Assembly (NCBI GenBank): GCA_050740315.1
Contig: JBOIDC010000003.1
Coordinates: forward strand, 1 to 64,000
Length of the DNA stretch: 64,000 nt
DNA from: JACCYU01 sp050740315
GTDB lineage: Bacteria; Pseudomonadota; Gammaproteobacteria; JACCYU01
Direction of reading: 5' to 3'
In this document: positions 1-9,900 of the stretch, piece after piece
Layout of the letters: each line of letters opens with the position of its first letter
How positions within the stretch are numbered: position 1 is the stretch's first letter
Translations under genes and position numbers: made by a program
The notes under the pieces: generated by a model
The model's database searches: none
Told to the model about the DNA's origin: nothing
The model's input: the letters and a program-made list of their open reading frames with translations, nothing else

Positions 1-57
1 ATGCAGACCTTCAAGGACAGTCTGCCGCTGGCACGGGAGAAACTGATCGCCGCTTAA
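1..57 (+). CDS. C-terminal end of an unidentified gene (partial)
   Basis: Frame 1 is open from the window edge to a TAA at 55-57 and reads MQTFKDSLPLAREKLIAA at its end. The first base happens to be an ATG, so this could be a tiny ORF, but a gene entering from the left is more likely. The peptide is too short to identify. It lies just before the point where the next gene, a helicase, lost its 5' end, so it may belong to whatever was joined there. Confidence 0.3.
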   Translation: MQTFKDSLPLAREKLIAA

Positions 58-106
58 GCGGCATCTGACATCGACGTGAAACTGAATCACCTACACTGAC
101 TGTCAG

Positions 107-2638
107 ATGAAGTCTTGGTTACTACATCTATGCCTACGTCATCAAGGTGACAGGTCGCTGATGGTCAAAAGCGCCAACAATGCCCTGGAGTTCTTTCGAT
201 TGTTGGATAATCCGATAAAGGATAAGCCCCGTGTGATCTTTCTCAAGCATGGGGCGTTTCATGTCTCGAATATCGACCACTGGGTTCGCGTTGCTCTTAT
301 CAAACGCGCGATGCGCCATATGCAACTTGGAGAAAGGCGAGCAGCACTGCCGCGGTTCGCCGCGCACTTGCTTCGGACCAAGTCGTCGTACAATGATCCG
401 GAACTCTATAATCAACTCTTACATCACCCCACTGAACAGTGGCGTTCTATAGTCAATAGATTCTACGTGGATCGCCAGGATTTGCACTTACCTGACGACC
501 CCATACCGCAAGCGGTCCAAAAGGCGCTTGAAGGCGAATTGAACCTTGATGGACTCCGGAGATGCATTAAATCCCTTCCTGTTCGATCGTCTGCCTCGAT
601 AGAAAATCGTTTAGTCAAAGCGCGACGGGAACTAAACGAAGCCCTGAAAAGGATCTGGCCTCAGGCCTTCTCCCGATCCAAGTTCCGTTCACCGCTCCTT
701 ATTCTGGATGAAGCTCACCACCTGAAGAATCCGGCAACCCGGCTGGCATCGCTGTTCGTGGAGCCTGAGGCAAACGAAGAGGGCGACCTGCTTGCGGGCG
801 CCTTACAAGGGTCATTCGAACGGATGCTCTTTCTGACCGCAACCCCCTTCCAGCTTGGCCACCATGAACTACTGAACGTGCTCGGACGTTTTCGCGGTAT
901 CGCGTGGAATACTCTGCCTGACGGTAGCACCGAAAAACTTCCGGCAGATTTGGATCGTTTGAGGCGCGCTCTCGATGGTGCACAGAGCACTGCCGTAGAG
1001 CTCGATCATAAATGGCGCTCTCTCTCTTGGGCTGACCTGAAGTACTGTGACGGCCGGATGATGGGGCTCGACGAATGGTGGTCAAGTCTTAAAGCGAGTA
1101 CATCAACGCGACCTCAGCGCGTTCAGGCGGTAAAGAGGGCGTTCGACATGACGTACGAAGCGATGCGAGATGCCGAACAACAACTACGGAAATGGGTGAT
1201 CCGGCATTTGCGCGACCGACATCTGCCCAATGTTGATACTGTTCGTAGAAGGCGCATAATCGGGCAGGGAATTCGCCCGGGCAAAGAGAACGAATCAGCT
1301 GGCCTGGCAATCGCAGGTGAATCCCTGTTGCCGTTTCTTCTTGCAGCACGTGCTCAAGCATCGGTAGCTCGAGGCGCTCGCGTCAGCAATAAGGGACGAG
1401 CGGTATTTGCTGAGGGTCTGGCCTCGAGCTACGAAGCGTTCCTGGACACAAGGAAGTCCGACGGTTCCGCGCCAGGGGTTGACGAGCAAGAGTTAGAGCC
1501 TGATGGCGCCGAGCCTCTAGCCATTCGCTATCTAAATAAGCTTACTTCGAATCTGCCGGACCATTCTGCTTTTGCCAAGCACCCAAAAATTAGCGCCCTT
1601 GTGGAACGCGTCGTTGGTCTATGGGCGAAAGGAGAGAAAGTCGTAGTGTTCTGCCACTTCCGCGAAACCGGACGCGCACTGGTTCGACACCTGTCCGGTG
1701 CCATTGAGGAGCGGCTGTGGCTGGACGCAAGTAGACGCCTAGATATGACCGTTGGTGAGGCTCGCAAGGCCGTAACTGCGTTTGGCGGCCGATTCGATCA
1801 AGGTGAAGCGATGCAGCGGGAGCTAGAAGCTTTAATCAAAGAGAAGCTTGCCAAAACAAATCTTCATGATGAGCACTGCTCGCGTGTTCAGGATGCCGTT
1901 AGGCGGTTCATTCGTACTCCCCTATTTGCAGCTCGGTACTTTGATGTCTCGGCAAGGTCGAGTCCAGAACTTTTGGAGGCTGCGTTGCATGTGCCCGATC
2001 TTTCGGGCGTATCGCTGGGAATGAAGTTGGACGGCTTTATCCGCTTCATTGGGGATCGCTGCCGGCCTGAAGAACAACGGGCATACCTAGAAGCCCTGAA
2101 TAGAGTTCAGCCTGGCCTCCGCGGTGAGCGGCCTCTTGACGCAGACGATTTAACTGCGGGAGACACCGAATTGCTGCCTAACGTCCGCCTCGCTAATGGC
2201 GGCCGCAAACGCGAGACTAGAGAACGTTTGATGCTAAGCTTCAATACACCGTTCTTCCCGGAAATTCTCGTTGCATCCAGCGTTCTTGCCGAGGGCGTTG
2301 ACCTCCATCTGAACTGCCGCTATCTCATACATTACGACCTGAGTTGGAATCCCAGTACGCTAGAACAGCGAACAGGACGTATTGACCGCATCGGCGCCAA
2401 AGCGGAGACCGTGCTGAAGCCGATCGAAACGTACCTACCTTACATCGCTGCCACTCAGGATGAAAAACAATACAGAGTCGTGACGGATCGCGAGCGATGG
2501 TTCCAAGTTCTGATGGGTGAACACTACCGCACCGATGAGGCCAGCACCGAGGAAATTGCCGAACGCGTGCCGCTACCAGAGAGCGCTGCCGCTGAATTGG
2601 CTTTTGATCTATCGGTGCAGAAGGATTCGCTGACATAG
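107..2638 (+). pseudogene. DEAH/SNF2-type helicase lacking its N-terminal motifs
   Basis: The 843-residue product has most superfamily 2 helicase motifs: Walker B/motif II as DEAHHLKN near residue 201, motif III as FLTATP near 241, a motif IV-like VVVFCHF near 513, and motifs V-VI ending in QRTGRIDRIG near 754-763. No Walker A (GxGKT) or motif Ia is present, although both should precede the DEAH box. The frame upstream of the ATG at 107 is closed by stops near 44 and 77, so the missing part is not read in frame. Without motif I the ATPase should be inactive. Helicases of this kind often sit in defence islands such as DISARM-like loci, but no partner gene is visible here. Either a rearrangement removed the 5' end or the ORF is a non-catalytic remnant. 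The helicase family assignment is firm; the defence link is speculative. Confidence 0.75.
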
Positions 2639-2869
2639 GATTTAGTACAAAGTTTTTCAACCGTGACCCGCGAACAGGTTATTGGGTTTTTGAAGGGAGG
2701 TTGGCGCCCGAAGTTGAATGACTTCTCGCCAAATGCTGCGAGGTGTTAATGAGGGCCCTGGCGAGCGACCTTGAATGCGTAAATTCAGCGAGAGTCACAG
2801 CATTTCATTGTTAGCGCGGTTACCGTTCGACGTTAGCCGTGGCATCGCACCGGTGCTACCATTAGTTTC

Positions 2870-3091
2870 ATGATCGATTGGTCCACCTGTCCCGCCGTCG
2901 AACGGGATCCACAGCGTGCCAGCGGAGCTTGGGTGTTCCGCGGCACACGGGTACCCGTTACCGCGCTTTTCGAGAATCTGGAGGACGGCGCGCAGGTTAC
3001 TGAATTCGTGCAGTGGTTTCCCGGCGTGTCGCTGGAACAAGTTCGCTCGGTTCTCGAACACGCCGCGCGAAGCGCGCTGGCCCCCGCTTGA
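2870..3091 (+). CDS. DUF433 family antitoxin
   Basis: This 73-residue protein has the DUF433 pattern: a short N-terminal strand, the core GTRVPVTALFENLEDG, then a helix containing FPGVSLEQV. DUF433 proteins are small, probably DNA-binding partners of PIN-like DUF5615 toxins. The next gene encodes exactly such a protein and starts on the base after this stop codon, so the two are almost certainly co-translated. The pair should act as a type II toxin-antitoxin module in which this protein binds the toxin and may repress the operon. I saw no obvious operator palindrome upstream. Confidence 0.85.
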   Translation: MIDWSTCPAVERDPQRASGAWVFRGTRVPVTALFENLEDGAQVTEFVQWFPGVSLEQVRSVLEHAARSALAPA

Positions 3092-3460
3092 TTGCGCGTA
3101 TTGTTTGACCAAGGGGTGCCGGCGCCGCTTCGCGAGGCATTGACCCAGCACGACGTCTCGACCGCATATGAGCGCGGTTGGTCAACCCTAAACAACAGCG
3201 AATTGCTTGACGCGGCAGAACAAGAAGGTTTTGAGGTTCTGGTCACGACCGATAAGCAACTGAAACATCACCAAAATCTTGGCGTGCGACGCATTGCGGT
3301 AGTCGTTCTATCCTCGACAAGCTGGCCGCGCATACAGCGCGAGATCGCCGCTGTAGTTCGCGCGGTTGACGGCGCCTCTCCGGCAAGTCCACATTGCATA
3401 AGCGGCCTACCAGTTCCTTGGGGCGGGCGCAGCGTGAATAGCACGCGGCGACGCTGCTGA
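3092..3460 (+). CDS. DUF5615 family PIN-like toxin
   Basis: The product begins MRVLFDQGVPAPLRE, with the early aspartate of PIN-like nucleases, and continues with HDVSTAYERGW and VLVTTDKQL, whose aspartate is also typical. These acidic residues are expected to bind the metal for RNA cleavage. The start is TTG at 3092, directly after the antitoxin stop at 3089-3091. A zero-gap junction with a weak start codon suggests translation by terminating ribosomes and fewer toxin than antitoxin molecules. The last 20 or so residues, after about residue 100, look unlike the family and may be an eroded tail. Function is inferred from the family and the pairing. Confidence 0.83.
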   Translation: MRVLFDQGVPAPLREALTQHDVSTAYERGWSTLNNSELLDAAEQEGFEVLVTTDKQLKHHQNLGVRRIAVVVLSSTSWPRIQREIAAVVRAVDGASPASPHCISGLPVPWGGRSVNSTRRRC

Positions 3461-3474
3461 ATTCCGGTCGCGGC

Positions 3475-4221
3475 ATGGCCAGCGCGCATTTCCGATTCTA
3501 CGAAGAGCTGAACGATTTTCTACCGCCCGGGCAGCGCAAGGTCGGCTTCGAGTACGCATTCGCCGGCCGGCCCGCGATCAAGGACGTGATCGAGGCTCTA
3601 AGCGTACCGCATACCGAGGTCGATCTGATCTTGATGAATGGTGAGTCGGTGGATTTCTCCGCGCCGCTCATGGACGGCGCCCGCGTCAGCGGGTACCCCA
3701 TGTTCGAGGCGCTGGACATCACGCGCGTCTCCCGGGTGCGGTCCCGCCCGCTTCGCGCCAGCCGCTTCGTGCTGGACACACACCTGGGCCGGCTCGCGCG
3801 ATATCTCAGGCTGCTCGGTTTCGATACCTGGTATCGCAATGACTACGACGACGCGGAGCTTGCGCGCATCTGCCAATCGGAGCAGCGCATCCTGCTGACG
3901 CGGGATCGTGAACTATTGAAGCGTAGCGTCGTCACTCATGGTTAGAGACGCATCCCGCCGTCAGGCGCGAGAGGTGGTGGCGCGCTTCGACCTTGGTCGC
4001 GCGGCGCGGCCTTTTACACGATGCCTCGATTGCAATGGCGGGGTCAAAGCGGTAAACAAAAAGGCGATCCTCGATCGTCTGAGCCGAAGACGCGGTGTCA
4101 CTTCGACCGATTTGGCAGTGCGAAGGCTGCCAGCGCATCTACTGGCAGGGCAGTCAACTATGACCGGCTGCAACTGGTCGCAGAGGGACTGCTACAGGAT
4201 ACCGACCCGCATGCTTCATGA
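3475..4221 (+). pseudogene. Mut7-C RNase domain protein, broken by frameshifts
   Basis: The first frame (3475-3945) encodes a ubiquitin-like N-terminal domain and then the Mut7-C nuclease core with FVLDTHLGRLARYLRLLGFD and ILLTRDRELLKR, ending at VTHG with a premature stop. The rest of the family sequence continues in other frames. REVVARFDL and FTRCLDCNG are read in frame 2 from about 3940 to 4080. The second zinc-ribbon half WQCEGCQRIYWQGSQ is read in frame 3 from 4113. YDRLQLVAEGLL returns to frame 1 and stops at 4221. So one ancestral gene of about 245 codons is interrupted by three small indels. The nuclease aspartates survive in the first ORF, but the zinc ribbon is lost from it. Decay is the simplest reading; clustered sequencing error is an alternative. 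Confidence 0.8.
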
Positions 4222-4305
4222 CTCGCGCGGCATCCTGACGCCTTCGTCGCTCCCGCGACGGCACGACGCGCGTCGCGATTCTTAAGATATTGACAGGAGT
4301 GCATC

Positions 4306-4785
4306 ATGGCCCTGACCCTCACCTCACCCGCATTCACGCACAAGGGCACCATCCCCGCTCGCTTTACCTGCGACGGCGCGAACGTCTCACCAGGATTGAA
4401 CTGGTCCGGGCTCCCTGCGGGCACCAGGAGTCTGGTACTCATTGTGGACGACCCCGACGCGCCCGATCCGGCGGCCCCGAAGATGACCTGGGTACACTGG
4501 GTGCTCTACAACATCCCGCCCGAGGTCAAGGGCTTGCCTGAAGGGGTCAGCGAACGAGATCTACCGCAAGGCACCGGCCAGGCGATCACCGACTTCCAGC
4601 GCGCCGGCTATGGCGGCCCCTGTCCGCCCGTGGGCGAACACCGCTACTTCCACAAGCTCTATGCGCTGGACGCGACGCTGCCCGCGCTCGACCGGCCCAC
4701 CAAGCGCGAGGTGGAGGCGGCCATGCATGGCCATATCCTCGAACGGGCCGAGCTGGTCGGGACTTATCAGCGGCGCGGCGGCTGA
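4306..4785 (+). CDS. YbhB/YbcL family Raf kinase inhibitor-like (PEBP) protein
   Basis: The 159-residue protein matches bacterial phosphatidylethanolamine-binding-like proteins over its whole length. The ligand-pocket motifs DDPDAPDP, WVHWVLYNIP and YGGPCPPVGEHRY are all present in the usual order. A good ribosome binding site, GACAGGAG, precedes the ATG. There is no signal peptide, so it is probably cytoplasmic. The biological role of bacterial members is poorly known, so no reaction is claimed. It stands alone between the broken Mut7-C gene and a convergent DksA-like gene. Confidence 0.92.
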   Translation: MALTLTSPAFTHKGTIPARFTCDGANVSPGLNWSGLPAGTRSLVLIVDDPDAPDPAAPKMTWVHWVLYNIPPEVKGLPEGVSERDLPQGTGQAITDFQRAGYGGPCPPVGEHRYFHKLYALDATLPALDRPTKREVEAAMHGHILERAELVGTYQRRGG

Positions 4786-4812
4786 CCTGACGGGGTCAGC
4801 ATCCCAGAACCG

Positions 4813-5199
4813 CTAGAGCCGCCTCGCATGGGTCTCCTCGTATCGCTTCTGGCACGTGTAGCAGCGTTTTGCGGTCGGATACGCGCTCAGGCGCTTGTAT
4901 TCAATGCTCTCCGCGCAATCGATACACTTACCGAAGGCACCCGTTGACATGCGCCACTGCGCGGCTTCCACGTCCTGCAACTCATGCACGTGATGGTCGA
5001 TGACCGCGAGGTCAATCTCCGATATGAGCGCCGCAACCGACTCGTCGCCCACGTCGTGAACCCGGTCAGCGAGGTCTATATACCGCTCGTGCTCTGACTT
5101 GAGCAGTTCCTCGCGGATAGCCCGCAACAGCTCCGCCCGCCGGTTCTTCAATCGCCGGCGCAATTGATTGGTCTGTCTTTCCGTTATAGGCCGATTCAT
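4813..5199 (-). CDS. TraR/DksA family zinc-finger transcriptional regulator
   Basis: The 128-residue protein has an N-terminal coiled-coil-like region rich in Glu, Arg and Lys, then a C4 zinc finger with CIDC at residues 92-95 and CYTC at 113-116. This is the DksA/TraR layout, in which the coiled coil enters the RNA polymerase secondary channel. I chose the ATG at 5199 because GGGAG lies about 7 bases upstream; an upstream in-frame ATG at 5244 gives 15 extra residues with no family likeness. The DVGDES segment corresponds to the region near the coiled-coil tip, but the DxxDxA signature of true DksA is not obvious. It is therefore better called a DksA-like paralogue. Confidence 0.88.
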   Translation of the reverse strand: MNRPITERQTNQLRRRLKNRRAELLRAIREELLKSEHERYIDLADRVHDVGDESVAALISEIDLAVIDHHVHELQDVEAAQWRMSTGAFGKCIDCAESIEYKRLSAYPTAKRCYTCQKRYEETHARRL

Positions 5200-5644
5200 A
5201 GTCGATCTCCCGCCCTCGCCATTGTAACTCCGCATCTGTCGCACTGCGCGTGGTGCGCCCGCTCCCGGCGACGTCGCCTCGCGCGCAATTCCTATTCTGG
5301 GGTTTCGCAGACCGCACAGGATTGACCCAGCCCGATTGGGCGCTCGCCTGAGCCGCCATACTGACTGCCGATATTGCCCATGGAACCGCGGCGCGGCGAG
5401 CCAGGCATGTGATGGCTCGGGCCACCTCGCGCCATGCTCAGTGCACCTCGATCAAGGCGCGCGTGATAAGCTCACCGCACCAGAGAGTCTGACTCGTCTG
5501 GCCATGAGGAGCAACAAAACTGCGCGACAAGCCGGCGGCGGGCTCCGACAATCACGCAGCCGGCTATTCGGCCGCAGAGGTCGTCGGCCAGAACGTGCCT
5601 GATGCCGGCGCGGTAGTAGGCGCGGATGCATTACCTTGTGGGAT
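5200..5644. other. Intergenic gap, no gene seen
   Basis: The space between the divergent DksA-like and methyltransferase genes has only short overlapping ORFs without recognisable motifs. It should hold promoters for both genes, but no convincing -35/-10 pair was found by eye. Confidence 0.4.
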
Positions 5645-6586
5645 ATGAGCGCGCAATTGCTAATCGAGCAAGCGGCAACGACAATGGTGCCCGACAGTCC
5701 GTCGCTGGCCGCGTGGTCGCGCAACTATGCGGCCATGCACTCGCGCCGGCTGGCCGTCGATCTGGCGCTGGTCGAACAGTACGTCAGTCGCGACTCGCGC
5801 ATCGTTGAGTTTGGGTGCATACCGCCACTGCTGACTGCGGCGCTGCAGCGCATCGGATACGACGTGAGCGGCGTAGATATCGATCCGAGCCGCTACGCGT
5901 CCAGCATTAAATGCCTGAACATCAACGTAACGGCCTGCGACATCGAGCGGGATCCGCTGCCGTGGCCCGAGTGCACGTTCGACGCCGCATTGTTCAACGA
6001 GCTGTTCGAACATTTGCGCATCAATCCCATCGCGACCATGCGCGAGGTCTACCGCGTACTCAGGCCGGGCGGCCGGCTGCTGATGTCCACGCCCAACTTT
6101 CGCTCGTTCAAAGGGATCATGAATCTGCTGCGGCGGGCGAGCACCTATAATCCGGACGACGGCATATTTGAACAATACGCCAAGCTGGACACGCTCGGGC
6201 ACATGGGCCACGTGCGCGAATACACGGCGCCCGACGTCACGAGGTTTTTGACCCGCATTGGCTTTGACGTCGAGAGGGTTGTGTATCGGGCCGAACTGCT
6301 TGCCGCACATGATTACGCCGGCCGCCTGGCCGCGGCGCTAAGGCCGAGCCTCCGGCCATACATGAGCGTGATTGCCCGGCGCCCTGCTCAAGTCGACCGC
6401 TTCGGTCGACGCGCGAAAAAGTTATCCAGACGCGTCGCGTCGTTATTCTCAACCGAGCGGAATTGCGCTCAACCCGATCCCGTCATGCTGTTGACGACAG
6501 CGGGGGAACTCCACCAGAGGGCGCTTTCTGATTCAGTACGACCCAATACAGTCCCAGTTGCTGTATGGCGTCCGAGAAGTGTGTGA
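5645..6586 (+). CDS. Class I SAM-dependent methyltransferase
   Basis: This is a Rossmann-fold methyltransferase of about 313 residues. Motif I appears as VEFGCIPPLL, followed by the acidic end of strand 2 in VSGVDIDPSR. The later motif FNELFEHLRIN is followed by EVYRVLRPGGRLLMSTPN, typical of Methyltransf_11 proteins. Such enzymes in this kind of neighbourhood often act on sugars, lipids or quinones, but the substrate cannot be read from the sequence. The ATG at 5645 is preferred to the TTG at 5636. The last 100 or so bases overlap the end of the convergent response regulator gene, so the natural C-terminus could be shorter or the overlap may be real. Confidence 0.82.
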   Translation: MSAQLLIEQAATTMVPDSPSLAAWSRNYAAMHSRRLAVDLALVEQYVSRDSRIVEFGCIPPLLTAALQRIGYDVSGVDIDPSRYASSIKCLNINVTACDIERDPLPWPECTFDAALFNELFEHLRINPIATMREVYRVLRPGGRLLMSTPNFRSFKGIMNLLRRASTYNPDDGIFEQYAKLDTLGHMGHVREYTAPDVTRFLTRIGFDVERVVYRAELLAAHDYAGRLAAALRPSLRPYMSVIARRPAQVDRFGRRAKKLSRRVASLFSTERNCAQPDPVMLLTTAGELHQRALSDSVRPNTVPVAVWRPRSV

Positions 6587-6950
6587 AGTCCACGGGCTTG
6601 ACGACGTAACTGTTGGCGCCCGAGGTGTAGCCTTCGATCAGGTCCTTGTCCTCGTTCGACGACGTCAAAATGACAACCGGAAGCAACTTCGTCGCTTCCG
6701 CGGCGCGAATGCGGCGCAACACCTCCAGGCCACCCACTTTCGGGAGATTTAAGTCCAGGAGGACGACTTCCGGAAGATCGGCCGGATTGCGCGATGAATA
6801 AGCACCCCGGCCAAAAAGATAGTCGAGCGCTTCGGCGCCGTCACGCGCCACCACCACTGGGTTCATAATGTGGTGCTTCTTGAATGCACGCAGCGTCAGC
6901 GCCTCGTCGTTTGGATTGTCCTCCACCAGCAAGATGAAAGGGTTGCTCAT
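6483..6950 (-). CDS. Single-domain response regulator (Rcp1-like)
   Basis: A 155-residue receiver domain with no output domain. The acidic pocket is in LLVEDNPND, the phospho-acceptor Asp in VVLLDLNLPKVGG, the switch Ser/Thr in VILTSSNED, and the conserved Lys in VVKPVDF. The sequence resembles regulators that partner PAS/phytochrome-type kinases and pass the signal by protein contact. The ATG at 6950 lies inside the 3' end of the upstream histidine kinase gene with a 110-base overlap in another frame, so the two are translationally linked and probably a cognate pair. A longer ORF reaching 7067 was rejected because its extra residues are shadow sequence from the kinase. Confidence 0.92.
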   Translation of the reverse strand: MSNPFILLVEDNPNDEALTLRAFKKHHIMNPVVVARDGAEALDYLFGRGAYSSRNPADLPEVVLLDLNLPKVGGLEVLRRIRAAEATKLLPVVILTSSNEDKDLIEGYTSGANSYVVKPVDFTHFSDAIQQLGLYWVVLNQKAPSGGVPPLSSTA

Positions 6951-9900
6951 GTGTCCGCTGCTCCTCGTTGAGAGTGAAATAAAACGTAGCCCCTCGATCC
7001 ACTTCTCCCTCTGCCCAAATACGTCCGCCGTGGCGACGGACGATGCGCTGTACCGTCGCCAGCCCAATTCCGGTGCCTTCGAACTCCCTCACCGTGTGCA
7101 ATCGTTGGAACACGCCGAAGAGTTTCTCTGCGTACGCCATGTCGAAACCGGCGCCGTTGTCACGAATAAAATAAACGGTTTGTCGGCCGTCCTGGGTGCG
7201 GCCGAACTCAATCCGCGCCTTGTCCCGTTTTCCGGTGAACTTCCAGGCATTGCTCAGCAGGTTATCGATCAGGATGCCCAAGAGGTGAGCGTCCCCGGTT
7301 TCTGACTGCTCGTCGGCTATGACAAAATCCACTTCCCGCCCGGGCTGCGCACTGTGAAGCCGTGCGACGGTCGCCCTTGCGAGACGGCTCAGGTCGACGT
7401 GATCATGACGAAGGGGACTGCGCGTCACACCGGAGAGCATGAGCAGACTCTCGATAAGTTGCGCCATGTACTGCGCTGACTCTCGCACTGTCTTTAGATG
7501 CTGCTGCCCCTCCGGGTCGAGCTTTTGCGTGTAGTCTTCCAACAGGGCCAGGCTGAATCCGTCGATGCTTCTTAAGGGGGCGCGCAGATCGTGGGCCACT
7601 GAGTAGCTGAATGCCTCGAGCTCGTGGCTCGCGGTCTCGGCGGCGTCTCTTGCCCTGGCGACCGCCGCTTCGGCGCGCTTGCGATCGGTGATGTCGCGAG
7701 CGACCATCGATGCGCCCACGACATTCCCCGCGGCGTCGCGCACAGGAGAAATGGTGACGGAGACATCAATGTCTCGGCCGTCCTTTCGCTGCCCTGTCGT
7801 ATCGAAAGGGTCGATCCGATCGCCTCTCCTCAGCCTGTCGAGGATCTCGGCCTGCTTTTCCGGGAGATACTGGGGGAGCAGGAGAACGATCGACTTTCCC
7901 ACGACCTCGGCGGCCGAGAAGCCGAAGATCCGTTCTGCTCCTGCGTTCCAGCTTGTGATCAACCCCTCCAGCGTTTTGCCGATGACCGCGTCGTCAGACG
8001 AGTCGACGATAGCCGCCAAACGGAACTTCGCTTCGTCGGCCGTTTTCCGCTCGGTCACGTCGCGGATGGCACTTGATACGAACGTGCCTTCCTCGGTTTC
8101 GATTGGGCTTAAGCTGATCTCCACGGGGAACTCGGTTCCGTCTTTGCGCAGGCCATAGAGATCCAAGCCTGAGCCCATGGCTCGGATCTTCGGGTCACGA
8201 AAGTAGTCAGCCCGGTGCCCAGGGTGCCGCGCACGGAAGCGCTCGGGCACCAGGACATCGACAAGCTGTCCGATGAGCTCATTCCGACCATACATAAAAA
8301 GCTTTTCCGTCTGGGCGTTGACGAGCACGATGCGCCCATCGTTCTCTACCAGCACCATCGCGTCGGGCGCAGACTCCATCAATCCGCGGAACTTCGCCTC
8401 AGCCTTCTTCCTAACGGTAATGTCGCGGATGGCACTTGCAACAAGCACACCCTCTTCAGTGTCGATAGGGCTCAAGCTGATTTCAACGGGAAATTCGCTT
8501 CCATCCTTGCGCAGAGCATATAGCTCCAGCCCAGAGCCCATCGACCGAACCTTGAGGTCGTCAAAGTAGCCAACTCGATGGCTTGGATGTCCAGCGCGGG
8601 CGCGTTCGGGGACCAAGATCTCGACGGGCTGCCCTATTAGCTCGCTCCGGCCATAGCCAAATAGCCGTTCAGTCTGTGCGTTCACGAGCGCAATACGCCC
8701 GTCCCTACCCACGATGACCATCGCGTCGGGCGCCGACTCCAAGAGGCCTCGGAACTTGTTTTCCGCCTTCTTGCGCTCGGTAATGTCGCGGATGGCGCTC
8801 GAAACCAGCATGCCTTCCTCGGTGGCGATAGGACTCAGGCTGATCTCGATCGGAAATTCCGTGCCGTTCTTGCGCAGGCCGTAGAGCTCCAGCCCAGAGC
8901 CCATTGAGCGAACCTTCGGATCGGCAAAGAAGGCCGTCCGGTGCGATGGGTGCTGCTTGCGGAATCGGTCTGGGATGAGTAGCTCGACCCACTGCCCGAC
9001 GAGTTCCTCGCGGCTATAGCCGAAAAGCTTCTCGGTTTGGGCGTTGATGAGCTGGATTCGACCATCTTTGTTCACGATCACCATGGCGTCGGGCGCGGAC
9101 TCCATGAGATCGCGGAACTTCTCTTCCGCCTTCTTGCGCTCGGTAATGTCGCGGATGGCGCTCGAGACCAGGGCGCCCTCTTCGGTTTCAAGGGGGCTTA
9201 AACTGATCTCGATCGGGAACTCAGTGCCATCCTTGCGAGCCCCGTATAACTCGAGCCCCGAACCCATGGACCGGACCTTGGGTTCCGCAAAGAAGCCGGC
9301 GCGATGTCTCGGGTGTTTTGCGCGGAAGCGCTCGGGAACCAGCATCTCGACCGTTCGCCCCAAGAGCTCGCTTCGTGGATACCCAAACAGCTTCTCGGTT
9401 TGGGCGTTGACGAGCACGATAGTCCCATGTCGGTTCACGATGACCATGGCGTCAGGGGCGGCCTCGAGCAAGCCGCGGAACTTACCCTCCGCGCGCTTGC
9501 GCTCGGTAATGTCGCGGATGGCGCTCGAAACCAGCATGCCTTCCTCGGTGGCGATAGGACTCAGGCTGATCTCGATCGGAAATTCCGTGCCGTTCTTGCG
9601 CAGGCCGTAGAGCTCCAGCCCAGAGCCCATTGAGCGAACCTTCGGATCGGCAAAGAAGGCCGTCCGGTGCGATGGGTGCTGCTTGCGGAATCGCTCTGGG
9701 ACGAGTAGCTCGACCCGCTGCCCGACGAGTTCCTCGCGGCTATACCCGAAAAGCTTCTCGGTTTGGGCGTTGACGAGCTGGATTCGAGCGTCTTTGTTCA
9801 CGATCACCATCGCGTCGGGCGCGGACTCCAGGAGTCCCCGGAACTTCTCTTCTGCTTTCTTGCGCTCGGTAATGTCGCGGACCGCGCGCTCTGCCCGCTT

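Noticed and set aside
8053..9868. Regular repeats considered as a CRISPR or non-coding array
   Set aside because: The 363-base period is a multiple of three, the units are coding without spacers, and they translate to PAS domains.
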